A stretch of DNA of 64,000 nt from Mycobacterium parascrofulaceum ATCC BAA-614 (GCF_000164135.1 NZ_GG770553.1:456890-520889); one strand, 5' to 3'. Positions 1-7,198 are shown, numbered from the stretch's first letter. A program made the numbers and translations. The notes: generated from the sequence alone by a model not told the origin.

Positions 1-748
1 CCGATTCGCGGACCCGCAGCGGAAGCTCGACCTCGCCGCGATCCAACGGCAGGTCCGCGACCCGGCTGGCCGTCTGGGCGACGCGGCGCAGCGGCGCCAG
101 CGCCCGCCGGACGATGATCACCCCGGCGATCGTCGCGGCCGCGAGCGCGATCGCGGTGACGATCCCGAAGATGATCAGCATCCGGATCAGGGTCGCGTCG
201 ATGTTCGACATCGAGAGGCCGGTGACGATGATGTCGCCCCCGTTGCGGCTCGGCGCGGCCATCACCCGGTATCGGCCCAGACCGTCCAGGTCCAGGGTGA
301 CGGGGGCGTGACTTGCCGCGATCCGCTCCAGTTGCGCCTGGGCGGCGGGGGTCAGCGCGGCCCGGGTGCCGCTGCCGGTCAGGTAGCCGGCGTCGATCGC
401 CTTACCGTGGTTCACGACCGCGGCGACCATGCCCGCCGGCTGCCCGGGGGCGTCCAGGAACCGCGGACCGGGTCCCGGCCTGGGGAAGTACGAGTGCTCA
501 TGCCGCCATCCCGGGCGCTTCGGTTCGGGATACATCAACGCCGAACGGAACGACGTGCCCGCGAGCTGCCCGTCGAGCTGCTTCACCAGGTGGTGGTTCA
601 GCGCCAGCTCGGTCACCGCGGTGATGCCGACGCACACGATCGCCAGGACGACAATCTGGCCGACGAGCAGTCGCAGCCGCAGGGACCAGGCCCGCCGGGC
701 GTCGGCCAACGGTCGCGACCCGCTGCTAGCGAGCCGGCTTGAGGACAT
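1..748 (-). CDS. tcrY: Sensor histidine kinase TcrY, N-terminal part (cut by window edge)
   Basis: This is the membrane sensor kinase that should phosphorylate the response regulator encoded just upstream. About 249 residues are visible. A basic N-terminus is followed by a membrane segment (about residues 29-49, LLVGQIVVLAIVCVGITAV), an extracytoplasmic domain of about 120 residues with a PGPGPRFLDAPGQPAG stretch, a second membrane segment (about 190-215), and the start of a HAMP linker (RRALAPLRRVAQTA). The DHp and ATPase domains lie left of position 1. I chose the ATG at 746-748 because it overlaps the tcrX stop by 23 bp and leaves no gap in a two-gene operon. The identification as TcrY (Rv3764c) comes from the partner and gene order, plus recalled similarity of the sensor domain. 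The signal sensed cannot be read from the sequence. Confidence 0.85.
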   Translation of the reverse strand, partial: MSSSRLASSGSRPLADARRAWSLRLRLLVGQIVVLAIVCVGITAVTELALNHHLVKQLDGQLAGTSFRSALMYPEPKRPGWRHEHSYFPRPGPGPRFLDAPGQPAGMVAAVVNHGKAIDAGYLTGSGTRAALTPAAQAQLERIAASHAPVTLDLDGLGRYRVMAAPSRNGGDIIVTGLSMSNIDATLIRMLIIFGIVTAIALAAATIAGVIIVRRALAPLRRVAQTASRVADLPLDRGEVELPLRVRES

Positions 749-1430
749 AACCCGCGCCACGCAGCGTGTGGATCATGGGGTCGCGGCCGTTGTCGATCTT
801 CTTGCGCAGATAGGAGATGTAGAGCTCGACGATGTTGGACCGGCCGCCGAAGTCGTAGCTCCAGACCCGGTCGAGGATCTGCGCCTTGCTGAGCACCCGC
901 TTGGAGTTGCGCATCATGAACCGCAGCAACTCGAACTCGGTGGAGGTCAAGGAGATCGGCTCGCCGGCCCGGGTCACCTCGTGGCTGTCCTCGTCGAGCA
1001 CCAGGTCGCCGACCACCAGCTGCGCGCCGCTGTCCAAGGTCGTCACACCGGTGCGCCGCAGCAGCGCGCGCAGGCGCAGCACCACCTCTTCGATGCTGAA
1101 CGGTTTGGTGACGTAGTCGTCGCCGCCGGCGGTCAAGCCGGCGATGCGGTCTTCCACCGCGTCCTTGGCCGTCAGCAGCAGCACGGGCAGCTGCGGGTTC
1201 TCCTCACGCAGCTTGTGTAAGACGTCCAGCCCGCTCATGTCGGGCAACATCACATCGAGGACGACCACGTCGGGACGTTGGCCGCGGGCGGCGGCGAGGG
1301 CCGACGCGCCGTCGCCTGCGGTGGCGATGTTCCAGCCCTCGTACCGCAGCGCCATCGACACCATTTCCGCCAGGACCGATTCGTCGTCGACGACCAAGAC
1401 GTTGATCGGATTTCCATCCGCGCGACACAT
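726..1430 (-). CDS. tcrX: Response regulator TcrX (OmpR/PhoB type)
   Basis: This is a cytoplasmic DNA-binding response regulator of 234 residues. The receiver domain (about 1-120) has the acidic pair D15/D16, the phospho-acceptor D59 in VVVLDVMLPD, and the LLLTAKD strand. A C-terminal winged helix (about 135-232) has the OmpR-type STEFELLRFM and RSNIVELYISYLRKKID recognition-helix region and ends GAGYVLKP. An in-frame ATG exists 54 bp upstream, but the ATG at 1428-1430 gives the 234-residue length I recall for M. tuberculosis TcrX. The gene overlaps tcrY by 23 bp, so the pair is co-transcribed. TcrX/TcrY has been linked to low-iron conditions in M. tuberculosis. Nothing in this sequence proves that role here. 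Confidence 0.93.
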   Translation of the reverse strand: MCRADGNPINVLVVDDESVLAEMVSMALRYEGWNIATAGDGASALAAARGQRPDVVVLDVMLPDMSGLDVLHKLREENPQLPVLLLTAKDAVEDRIAGLTAGGDDYVTKPFSIEEVVLRLRALLRRTGVTTLDSGAQLVVGDLVLDEDSHEVTRAGEPISLTSTEFELLRFMMRNSKRVLSKAQILDRVWSYDFGGRSNIVELYISYLRKKIDNGRDPMIHTLRGAGYVLKPAR

Positions 1431-1526
1431 GACCACCCGCTCGACGGAGGCTCGGGGCTGTGTCACATATTCCAGTATGCGCACCCTGCTGAGGCGCGGC
1501 TATGGCCTACCTTTGCGCGCCCTGTG

Positions 1527-1567
1527 AACGGGATCGCGCGACTGCTGGGCAGTCGCGCGATCCCGTT
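1527..1567 (-). terminator. Strong hairpin terminator downstream of the DUF6131 gene
   Basis: A perfect 17-bp inverted repeat (arms 1527-1543 and 1551-1567) surrounds a 7-nt loop. It lies between the DUF6131 gene stop (1583) and the tcrX promoter region, so on the minus strand it ends the upstream transcription unit and insulates tcrX. The plus strand shows a short T run after the stem. On the minus strand the tail is not U-rich. Confidence 0.7.
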
Positions 1568-1582
1568 TTCCCGGCGAAGTGG

Positions 1583-1738
1583 TTAATACCAGTAGCGCCG
1601 GCCGGCGACTGGGCGGCCGATGGAGCCCAATATCCAAAGAACCGCGCCGATGACGAGCAGCACGACGCCCAGCGTGGTGAGGATAGGCACGTGCAAGACA
1701 TATCCCAGAACTAGCAAGATAATTCCGAGGATGACCAT
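1583..1738 (-). CDS. Small hydrophobic DUF6131-like membrane protein
   Basis: The 51-residue protein begins MVILGIILLVLGYVLHVPIL and ends with a basic, aromatic GRRYWY tail. Two hydrophobic segments (about 2-18 and 22-40) predict a two-helix membrane hairpin. An AAGGAG ribosome site sits 6-8 nt before the ATG. The sequence matches the pattern of the DUF6131 family of tiny actinobacterial membrane proteins, whose function is unknown. It is too short for most gene finders. The strong hairpin at 1527-1567 lies just downstream. Confidence 0.8.
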   Translation of the reverse strand: MVILGIILLVLGYVLHVPILTTLGVVLLVIGAVLWILGSIGRPVAGRRYWY

Positions 1739-1757
1739 GTCGACTCCTTATTGAGGG

Positions 1758-1985
1758 TTAGAGGCCCATTGCTGGCATTGAACTCGGCTGCGGCAAATGG
1801 CAATCCGTGACTTTCGGGTTGACACCGAAGTAGTTCAGTGGTCCAGCGATGACAGTCACCGCAACGGTGCCCGCGGAGGCGCACGTTGTGTTGTCGTTTT
1901 TGAAGTAATCCCGTTGCCACGCCGCGATGACGCCGATAACCAACCACACCAATGCAATAGAACTGATGATTCCGCTGCCACGCAC
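1758..1985 (-). CDS. Small exported or membrane protein, function unknown
   Basis: The protein has 75 residues, with a hydrophobic N-terminal segment (about residues 5-22, IISSIALVWLVIGVIAAW). The rest (about 50 residues, two cysteines, NTTCASAGTVAVTVIAGPLNYF) is probably outside the membrane. An open frame with a TTG start begins 12 bp earlier. I prefer the GTG at 1983-1985 because a clean GGAGGT lies 4-5 nt before it. I do not recognise a domain. It sits 19 bp upstream of the DUF6131 gene in the same direction, so the two may be co-transcribed. A 16-bp palindrome at 2004-2019 lies in the probable promoter. Confidence 0.7.
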   Translation of the reverse strand: MRGSGIISSIALVWLVIGVIAAWQRDYFKNDNTTCASAGTVAVTVIAGPLNYFGVNPKVTDCHLPQPSSMPAMGL

Positions 1986-2003
1986 GGTGACCTCCAATGT
2001 GAT

Positions 2004-2019
2004 CGAGAAAAATTTCTCG
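2004..2019. promoter_or_regulatory. Perfect 7-2-7 palindrome upstream of the small membrane gene
   Basis: CGAGAAA-AA-TTTCTCG is a perfect inverted repeat 19-34 bp upstream of the preferred GTG start at 1985. It is AT-rich against a GC-rich background. Position and symmetry fit a dimeric regulator operator. The regulator is unknown. Confidence 0.4.
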
Positions 2020-2122
2020 TGGACGATAGTTACCCATTCGACTTGTGCCTAAACATTTGCACCGGGTGAATTCGTCAGTGCCCCAGCGGAGCCCGGGAGG
2101 GCCGGCGAGGTGGTTCGACGCG

Positions 2123-3064
2123 CTAGCTACGCCGCTGCGCGGAAACGTAGAGCGTGGGCGGCATCGTGTCCTCGACGCCCTGCGCGACGCTGCGACCGTA
2201 GCGCGCCATCAGCTCGGCGAACGTGGTCGTGGTGACGTCCCAGCCGTGCTCTCGCAGCCAGCCGTCGACCGGGGTGCGCTCCTCGGCGTACCAGAGGTCG
2301 TCGAAGTCGGTGATTTCGGCGTCGACCAGCTTGGCCGCGGCCGCCCGCAGGCGCTTCATATCCTCGCGCTGACGCGTGACGAGCCCGGGATCGGTGAATC
2401 CCGCTCCCGGCACGTTGGACGCCAGCCAGCTGCCCTGGGCGCTGAGCGAGTGGACGCGCTCGAACAACAGGTCCTGGGCTTGCGCCGGCAGGTAGCGCAC
2501 CAGGCCCTCGGCCGACCAGGCGGCGGGCTTCGAAGCGTCGAATCCCGCCTCTTGCAACGCCTTTGGCCAGTCCTGACGGAGGTCGACCGGCACATTGACC
2601 AGCCCCGCCTTCGGCTGCGCGCCGTGCCGCCGCAGCGTGTCGGATTTGAAGTCGAGGACCTTGGGCTGGTCCAACTCGTAGACGACCGTGCCGTCGGGCC
2701 ACGGCAACCGCCAGGTGCGTGCGTCCAGCCCCGCAGCCAGGATCACGACCTGCCGGACACCGGAATCGGCCGCCCCCAGAAAGAACTCGTCGAAAAACGC
2801 CGTCCGGGTGGCCATGAAGTCGATCATCAGCTGGATGCGCGAGCGCACGTCGGGCTCCAGCTCCATCGCCTTGGCCAGCAGCTGCGGATCGGCGTAGATG
2901 CTCCACATGCCCTCGCCCGCCGCGTCCACGAACACGCGGGCGAACGGGTCGTTGATGAGCGGATTCTCGCTCTCGGTCTCGGCGGCCCGCGCCGCCGCGA
3001 CACCAAGGGCGGTGGCCCCCACGCTTTGGGTGATGTCCCAGGAATCGTTGTCGGTACGCGGCAT
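2123..3064 (-). CDS. SAM-dependent O-methyltransferase-like protein (Rv3767c family)
   Basis: The 313-residue protein belongs to the mycobacterial TIGR00027/Leucine carboxyl methyltransferase-type family. Visible marks are the N-terminal [26 protein letters not shown] signature, the SAM-binding motif [18 protein letters not shown] (about residues 83-100), the acidic [14 protein letters not shown] strand, and [10 protein letters not shown]. The ATG at 3062-3064 matches the length I recall for M. tuberculosis Rv3767c, and GGAAGGGAA lies upstream. An extended open frame starting at 3109 is probably not used. The substrate is unknown. The next gene upstream is divergent. Confidence 0.9.
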   Translation of the reverse strand: MPRTDNDSWDITQSVGATALGVAAARAAETESENPLINDPFARVFVDAAGEGMWSIYADPQLLAKAMELEPDVRSRIQLMIDFMATRTAFFDEFFLGAADSGVRQVVILAAGLDARTWRLPWPDGTVVYELDQPKVLDFKSDTLRRHGAQPKAGLVNVPVDLRQDWPKALQEAGFDASKPAAWSAEGLVRYLPAQAQDLLFERVHSLSAQGSWLASNVPGAGFTDPGLVTRQREDMKRLRAAAAKLVDAEITDFDDLWYAEERTPVDGWLREHGWDVTTTTFAELMARYGRSVAQGVEDTMPPTLYVSAQRRS

Positions 3065-3200
3065 CGTCAGTTCCCTTCCACAGCGCCAGAGTCCGTTAGT
3101 TCCGCACACTATTGTTCCAGCCGCCGCCGCCCGAGGCCCCGTCCCGCCGGTGCCCTAGGCTTTTTCCCAGACGCCCCACAGGGTTGCAGAGGAGTCCGGC

Positions 3201-3224
3201 ATGAACGAGATCGGTATCGGCTGA
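3201..3224 (+). other. Seven-codon leader ORF just upstream of the phosphotransferase gene
   Basis: An ATG at 3201, preceded by AGAGGAG at the right distance, opens a frame encoding MNEIGIG and stops at 3222-3224. The likely GTG start of the downstream gene is at 3227, two bases after that stop and in another frame. Either this is a leader peptide coupled to the downstream gene, or the real N-terminus is MNE... and a one-base indel separates the frames. Confidence 0.4.
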
Positions 3225-3226
3225 AC

Positions 3227-4261
3227 GTGGACGCCGTGAACCTCGATGCCGTCGCCGCCTGGATGTCCGAGCGGGGACTCGGCGAAGGCCCGCTGGAGGA
3301 CGTGTCCACGGTCACCGGGGGAACGCAGAACGTCATGCTCCGGTTCAGCCGGGCCGGCCGGCCCTACGTACTGCGGCGCGGCCCGCGGCACCTTCGCCCG
3401 CGCAGCAACACCGTCATTTTGCGGGAGACCAAAGTCCTTGCGGCGCTGGCCGATTCGGACGTGCCGCACCCACATTTGATCGCCGCCTGCGACGACCCCG
3501 CCGTGCTCGGCGACGCGGTCTTCTACCTGATGGACCCGGTCGACGGATTCAACGCCGGGGAGCAACTGCCGCCGCTGCATGCGGCCGATCCCGGCGTCCG
3601 GCACGACATGGGACTGTCGATGGCCGACGCGCTGGCCAGACTGGGCGCCGTCGACCACGTCGCGGTGGGCCTCGCCGACTTCGGCAAGCCGGAGGGTTTC
3701 CTGGAGCGGCAGGTGCCGCGCTGGCTTTCGGAACTGGACTCCTACAGCGCGTATGACGGCTATCCCGGGCCGCAAATCCCGGGCATCGAGGACGTGTCGT
3801 CCTGGCTCGAACGCCACCGGCCGGCGAGTTGGACGCCCGGCATCATGCACGGCGACTACCACGCCGCCAACGTGATGTTCTCCCGGACCGGACCGGACGT
3901 CGTCGCCATCGTCGACTGGGAGATGTGCACCATCGGCGATCCGCTGCTGGATCTCGGCTGGCTGCTCGCCACCTGGCGCCAGCCCGACGGCTCCAGCGTG
4001 TTCAGCCACGCGCTGGGCGGCCAGGACGGGCTGGCCAGCACCGACGAGCTGTTCGAGCGCTACGCGGCCAACACCACCCGCGACTTGTCGCACATCACCT
4101 GGTACACCGTGCTGGCCTGCTTCAAGCTGGGCATCGTCATCGAGGGGACGCTGGCCCGTGCCTGCGCGGGCCAGGCCGAGAAGGCGGTCGGCGACCAATT
4201 GCACGCGGCCACGGTGCACCTGTTCGAGCGGGCGCTGGCCCTCATCGAGGGCGATCGCTGA
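3227..4261 (+). CDS. Phosphotransferase-family protein (APH/ACAD10-like kinase fold)
   Basis: This is a 344-residue kinase-fold protein. The N-lobe has GGTQNVMLRFSRAGRPYVLRRGP (nucleotide-binding loop and lysine/arginine strand). The catalytic loop is HGDYHAANVMF (about residues 207-217), and the metal-binding segment is VAIVDWEMCTIGDPLLDLGWLLATW. Such proteins phosphorylate small alcohols or hydroxyacyl-CoAs. Relatives (ACAD10 N-terminal domain, M. tuberculosis FadE36) occur in lipid catabolism, so a hydroxyacyl-CoA kinase role is possible but inferred. The start is uncertain. The GTG at 3227 has no good ribosome site of its own, while the AGAGGAG upstream serves the seven-codon ORF at 3201. 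The open frame extends to 2045, but that part lies opposite the methyltransferase gene and is spurious. Confidence 0.85.
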   Translation: MDAVNLDAVAAWMSERGLGEGPLEDVSTVTGGTQNVMLRFSRAGRPYVLRRGPRHLRPRSNTVILRETKVLAALADSDVPHPHLIAACDDPAVLGDAVFYLMDPVDGFNAGEQLPPLHAADPGVRHDMGLSMADALARLGAVDHVAVGLADFGKPEGFLERQVPRWLSELDSYSAYDGYPGPQIPGIEDVSSWLERHRPASWTPGIMHGDYHAANVMFSRTGPDVVAIVDWEMCTIGDPLLDLGWLLATWRQPDGSSVFSHALGGQDGLASTDELFERYAANTTRDLSHITWYTVLACFKLGIVIEGTLARACAGQAEKAVGDQLHAATVHLFERALALIEGDR

Positions 4262-4422
4262 TCCGTCAGGGCCTGCCCGCGGGCCGCGCAGTCACGGCTT
4301 CACCGAGCACGGAAACCAGCACCGACGCGCAAACGGTTACCGCCCCCCGCGCCGCGGCCCCGTCGGGGGCCGTTCGGGGGCGTTAGCGCACCCTGAGCCC
4401 GGCGGCCGACCCGAATCATGTT

Positions 4423-4447
4423 GGCCCGACGGGATTTTGGTCGGGCC
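4423..4447. terminator. Hairpin between convergent genes
   Basis: A perfect 8-bp stem (GGCCCGAC at 4423-4430, GTCGGGCC at 4440-4447) encloses a T-rich 9-nt loop. It lies between the plus-strand phosphotransferase gene and the minus-strand small lipoprotein gene and could end both transcripts. The remainder of 4262-4488 shows nothing else I can name. Confidence 0.45.
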
Positions 4448-4488
4448 CTCGCGTGACCGGTCGCCGAAGCGGCGCAGGGGTGAACCGC

Positions 4489-4602
4489 TTACATCAAGGT
4501 GCAAGTGGTGACGCCCGCGGTTGTGGTGCAACCACAACCCGACATCATCAGAGCGCTGGAAGCGATCATCAGGGCGGCGAGAATCTTGCTGACACGGGAC
4601 AT
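4489..4602 (-). CDS. Tiny lipoprotein (37 residues)
   Basis: The predicted peptide starts MSRVSKILAALMIASSALMM and reaches a lipobox-like SGC, where C23 would be the lipidated residue. The mature part would be only about 15 residues (CGCTTTAGVTTCTLM), with two further cysteines. A GGAG lies upstream of the ATG at 4600-4602. A basic n-region, hydrophobic h-region and small residues before the cysteine make a signal peptidase II substrate plausible. The gene is below the size cut-off of usual gene callers. No function is known to me. The next minus-strand gene upstream starts at 5435. Confidence 0.6.
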   Translation of the reverse strand: MSRVSKILAALMIASSALMMSGCGCTTTAGVTTCTLM

Positions 4603-4691
4603 GGCACTCAACTCCGATGGTTCGTGCGGAACTGAATTGTTTGCCCGAGGTCCTTAATGTACGCCCGAATGCGGGCCGCGGGGCCGAGTTG

Positions 4692-5435
4692 TCAGCCGCG
4701 GGCGGCGCCGCGTGCCGCGTGTCGTTGCACCGCCCGGGCATGGGAGGCGTCGCCGTCGTCGCCGGAGCGGTGATCGAGATCGGCGATCGCGTCGGTGTGG
4801 CCATAGAGCACCAGCACGTCGCCGCACGCAACCCGGCAGTCCGGGGCCGGATGCGCCGCGTAGTGGCCGTCGCTTCGGTAGATTCCCAGCACGATCAAGC
4901 CCTCGTCGGGCAACTGGAGTTCCTCGAGCGTGCGTCCGGTCACCCAGTCGTCCGCGGCGATGGCCAACTCGCTGACGACGTACCCTTCCCCCAGGTCGGC
5001 GAGCATGCCGGAGTCGCGGCCCGGCATGTCGGTGAAGCGGTTCAGCGCCCGGCCGATCAGGGTCGTCAACCAGCGGTTCACCCGGGGACTTCGGGAGAGA
5101 AACACCAACAGGATCAGGCCGGCGGCCAGCTCGAAGACCCGCAGCCAGGAGGCCCCCGTTGCGCCGCCGCGAAAGCCGAGGATCAGCGAGCTCGCGGCCG
5201 CGACGAAGCCCACGTTGCCGACGAGCATCAGCAGCATCACCACCCGGCGGCGCAACGGATGCGCCACCACGGCCTCGGATTCCGTAGTGGTGAAGCCGGC
5301 GCCGGTGAAAGCCGACCGGGCCTGGAACCGCGCCGACTCCCCGGACATCCCCGAGGCGGCGAGGACCACGGTGGCGACCCGGGTGACGAGCAGCGAGACC
5401 GCCAGCACGGCGAGCAGTGAGGCGATGGCGTACAT
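4692..5435 (-). CDS. Membrane protein with C-terminal TrkA-C (RCK_C) domain
   Basis: The 247-residue protein has about four membrane segments (MYAIASLLAVLAVSLLVTRV at 1-20, RRVVMLLMLVGNVGFVAAASSLIL around 64-88, and FELAAGLILLVFLS around 101-114 among them). A TrkA-C-type ligand-binding domain follows at about 150-225 (VSELAIAADDWVTGRTLEELQLPDEGLIVLGIYR...CGDVLVLYGHTDAIADL). TrkA-C domains bind nucleotides or ions and gate potassium or other ion transport. The membrane part contains GAGFTTTESEAVVAHPLRRRVVM, reminiscent of one pore repeat of Trk/Ktr subunits, but too short for a full transporter. It may be an auxiliary regulator of ion flux. It is a single gene, separated from the neighbouring IS by about 110 bp. 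Confidence 0.75.
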   Translation of the reverse strand: MYAIASLLAVLAVSLLVTRVATVVLAASGMSGESARFQARSAFTGAGFTTTESEAVVAHPLRRRVVMLLMLVGNVGFVAAASSLILGFRGGATGASWLRVFELAAGLILLVFLSRSPRVNRWLTTLIGRALNRFTDMPGRDSGMLADLGEGYVVSELAIAADDWVTGRTLEELQLPDEGLIVLGIYRSDGHYAAHPAPDCRVACGDVLVLYGHTDAIADLDHRSGDDGDASHARAVQRHAARGAARG

Positions 5436-5530
5436 GCCGTGAGCTTGCCCTGACCGTCGATCCGGTAAACGCCGCGGGCGCCGGGCCGGGGCGAATGTCG
5501 GCGCCGGCTACGCCCGTTCGCGGCGCGACC

Positions 5531-5545
5531 GCTCGGAAGCGCGCC
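5531..5545. repeat. Left copy of 15-bp target duplication of the IS481 element
   Basis: GCTCGGAAGCGCGCC occurs here and again at 6903-6917, directly abutting both ends of the insertion sequence. It duplicates the last bases of the tRNA-Arg gene and its 3' flank. Confidence 0.85.
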
Positions 5546-5554
5546 TGTTCAGAG

Positions 5555-5595
5555 TCGGTTGATTGGTGACATTTCTATGTCGGTTGATCCTTGAC
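5555..5595 (-). repeat. Left-end transposase-binding repeats (two units)
   Basis: Two 16-bp units at 5555-5570 and 5580-5595 start 25 bp apart, inverted relative to those at the right end. Their start, nine bases inside the element end, mirrors the right end exactly. Confidence 0.75.
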
Positions 5596-5610
5596 ACTCA
5601 TGTTGTGTGT

Positions 5611-6798
5611 TTAGGCGCCTGCGCTGGTGCGCAGGGCCCGTTTGTTTCGTACCTGACCGCGGCTGGTGCGGGCGGCGGTTTTGACCAGATCGTCGCCGAT
5701 CCAGAACCGCAGCAGATCACCATCGACATGGACATCGCAGCGGGCGCCGGCGTAGTGGCGGCCGATGCTGACTTGTTGCCAGGACACGCACACGATGCCG
5801 TTGGCGCATACCCGGCGGCTGACCCAGTCATCACCGCTGCGATCGGTCAGCGTGTTTGTCGAGGTCGACAGTGAGGATGTCGGTGTGCGCCCGCCGAAAC
5901 GTTCGGCCGGGGTTGCCATCTTCAGTGACTGGTGCGGGCGTGCGGTGTTGTAGTCCTCAACCCACTCGTCGAGGGCTCGTTGTGCCGTCTTCAGATTTGC
6001 GAAAGGTGCTGTATCGCTGAGGAACTCCGCACGCAGACTGCGGTGGAAACGTTCAATCTTGCCCGTCGTCGTCGGAGAGCGGGGTTGGGTCAGCAGGTGC
6101 TCGATGCCGTTTTCGCGGCAGATCGCATCAAAGAGCACCTCCACAGGCGGATGGTTGAACCGGCCGGTGAACACCTTGCCGTTATCAGTCAAGATCTGCT
6201 CAGGCGCACCGTAGGCGGCCAGCGCAGCACGCAGTCCCTCACAGACCGCGCGGGTGCGTTCGGCGGCCATCAACCGCGCGCACACGCACATCCGCGAGTG
6301 GTCATCGATGCCGGTCAACGCTTTCGCCGAAGTGCCATCAGCCAGCGGGAACCCACCGACGACATCCATCTGCCACAACTCCATCGGGGCGCCACGCTCC
6401 CAGCGTTTCCACTTGCGCGAGCGGCGATCCCGCAGCGCCGGGTCGATCATCCCCGCCCTCAGCAGGGCCCGATACACCGCCGACTCCGAGGGCACCGGAG
6501 ACACTCGACGCTTTGCCAGTTCGAACACCAGCCGCCGCGGCCCCCAATACGGCCGCGACCGCCGCAGCTCGACCACCGCGGCCTCCACCTCGGCAGGCAT
6601 TTGATGCGGACAGCTCACCGGCCGGTGCGACCGATCCACCAACCCGTCCAGGCCCTGGGCCTCATAACGCGCCAGCCACCGGTGCAACGTCTGACGCGCC
6701 ACCCCGGTCTTGTCGGCGGCTTGCGACACCGTCAACCCGTCGCCGATCACCGCCATCACAGCCTGATACCTCTGCTCAGCCACGCTCAACTCCCTCAT
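5611..6798 (-). CDS. IS481-family transposase (DDE)
   Basis: The intact 395-residue transposase has an N-terminal helix-turn-helix (about 20-45, LTVSQAADKTGVARQTLHRWLARY) and a second HTH-like HTH_32/LZIP region (to about 120). The rve/DDE core carries D145 (WQMDVVGG), D205 (ILTDNGKVF) and E249 (TGKIERFHRS), followed by PHQSLKMATPAERF. A roughly 90-residue C-terminal extension after the core is typical of the longer actinobacterial IS481 proteins. It catalyses cut or copy transposition of the element at 5546-6902. The start ATG at 6796-6798 lies just inside the first right-end repeat, so the end repeats probably overlap the promoter and the transposase may repress its own gene. Confidence 0.95.
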   Translation of the reverse strand: MRELSVAEQRYQAVMAVIGDGLTVSQAADKTGVARQTLHRWLARYEAQGLDGLVDRSHRPVSCPHQMPAEVEAAVVELRRSRPYWGPRRLVFELAKRRVSPVPSESAVYRALLRAGMIDPALRDRRSRKWKRWERGAPMELWQMDVVGGFPLADGTSAKALTGIDDHSRMCVCARLMAAERTRAVCEGLRAALAAYGAPEQILTDNGKVFTGRFNHPPVEVLFDAICRENGIEHLLTQPRSPTTTGKIERFHRSLRAEFLSDTAPFANLKTAQRALDEWVEDYNTARPHQSLKMATPAERFGGRTPTSSLSTSTNTLTDRSGDDWVSRRVCANGIVCVSWQQVSIGRHYAGARCDVHVDGDLLRFWIGDDLVKTAARTSRGQVRNKRALRTSAGA

Positions 6799-6807
6799 TC
6801 CGGGAGT

Positions 6808-6893
6808 GTCACGGATCAGCCGAAGTAGGTGTCACGCATCAGCCGAAACACTGTCACCCATCAGCCGAAGACAAAATGTCACCCATCAGCCGA
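6808..6893 (+). repeat. Right-end transposase-binding repeats (four units)
   Basis: Four direct copies of the 16-bp motif GTCACnnATCAGCCGA lie at 6808, 6831, 6853 and 6878, with starts 22-25 bp apart (about two helical turns). They sit immediately upstream of the transposase start. The two outer copies are identical. Confidence 0.8.
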
Positions 6894-6902
6894 GGTCATA
6901 CA

Positions 6903-6917
6903 GCTCGGAAGCGCGCC
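6903..6917. repeat. Right copy of 15-bp target duplication, overlapping tRNA-Arg 3' end
   Basis: This direct repeat of 5531-5545 contains the discriminator base and first bases of the 3' acceptor strand of tRNA-Arg. The duplication leaves the tRNA gene complete. Confidence 0.85.
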
Positions 6918-6984
6918 CGAAGGGATTCGAACCCCTAACCTTCTGATCCGTAGTCAGATGCTCTATCCGTTGAGCTACGGGCGC
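6912..6984 (-). tRNA. tRNA-Arg(ACG)
   Basis: The 73-nt cloverleaf has acceptor stem GCGCCCG/CGGGCGC, D-arm AGCTCAACGGATAGAGC, anticodon loop CTACGGA (anticodon ACG), and T-arm GGGGTTCGAATCCC. CCA is not encoded. The 3' end lies inside the target duplication of the adjacent IS. Confidence 0.95.
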
Positions 6985-7025
6985 CCGTGTTCAGTTGTCT
7001 TGCGTGGTGTTCCGCCAGGACCCAG

Positions 7026-7114
7026 CGGAGGCGAGAGGATTTGAACCTCCGGTCCCCTTTGAGGGGGACAACTCATTAGCAGTGAGCCCCATTCGGCCGC
7101 TCTGGCACGCCTCC
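7026..7114 (-). tRNA. tRNA-Ser(GCT)
   Basis: The 89-nt class II tRNA has acceptor stem GGAGGCG/CGCCTCC, an anticodon loop with GCT within CTCACTGCTAATGAG, a long variable arm with a GTCCCC/GGGGAC stem, and T-arm GGAGGTTCAAATCCTC. CCA is not encoded. Confidence 0.95.
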
Positions 7115-7198
7115 CTTGGACTGTTCGAGGGTACCCGACCCCTTTCCGGTCTCGCGGAACCGGCCATAGCGTACACATCCGCGACATAAACTGTCGAA

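Larger units (their letters stand above)
5546..6902 (-). mobile_element. Complete IS481-family insertion sequence, 1357 bp
   Basis: The element begins TGTTCAGAG and ends GTCATACA, so both ends read 5'-TGT...ACA-3'. It carries one transposase gene on the minus strand. After nine end bases, both ends have the same 16-bp motif (GTCACnnATCArCCGA on the inward strand): twice at the left end (5555-5570, 5580-5595) and four times at the right end (6808-6823, 6831-6846, 6853-6868, 6878-6893), spaced 22-25 bp. A 15-bp direct repeat flanks it exactly. The intact ends, target duplication and uninterrupted transposase suggest a recent, possibly active copy. It lies between the TrkA-C gene and tRNA-Arg and disrupts neither. 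Confidence 0.92.

Noticed and set aside
2045..3226. Upstream extension of the phosphotransferase frame
   Set aside because: It lies opposite the methyltransferase and lacks any domain; the real start is near 3227.
5932..6828. Open frame of 298 codons on the plus strand opposite the IS transposase
   Set aside because: It has no start context and mirrors codon bias of the minus-strand transposase; it is a shadow frame.
5546..6902. Interpretation as an integrase-driven genomic island at tRNA-Arg
   Set aside because: There is no tyrosine recombinase and no cargo; both ends are IS481-type with TGT...ACA tips, so it is a plain insertion sequence.
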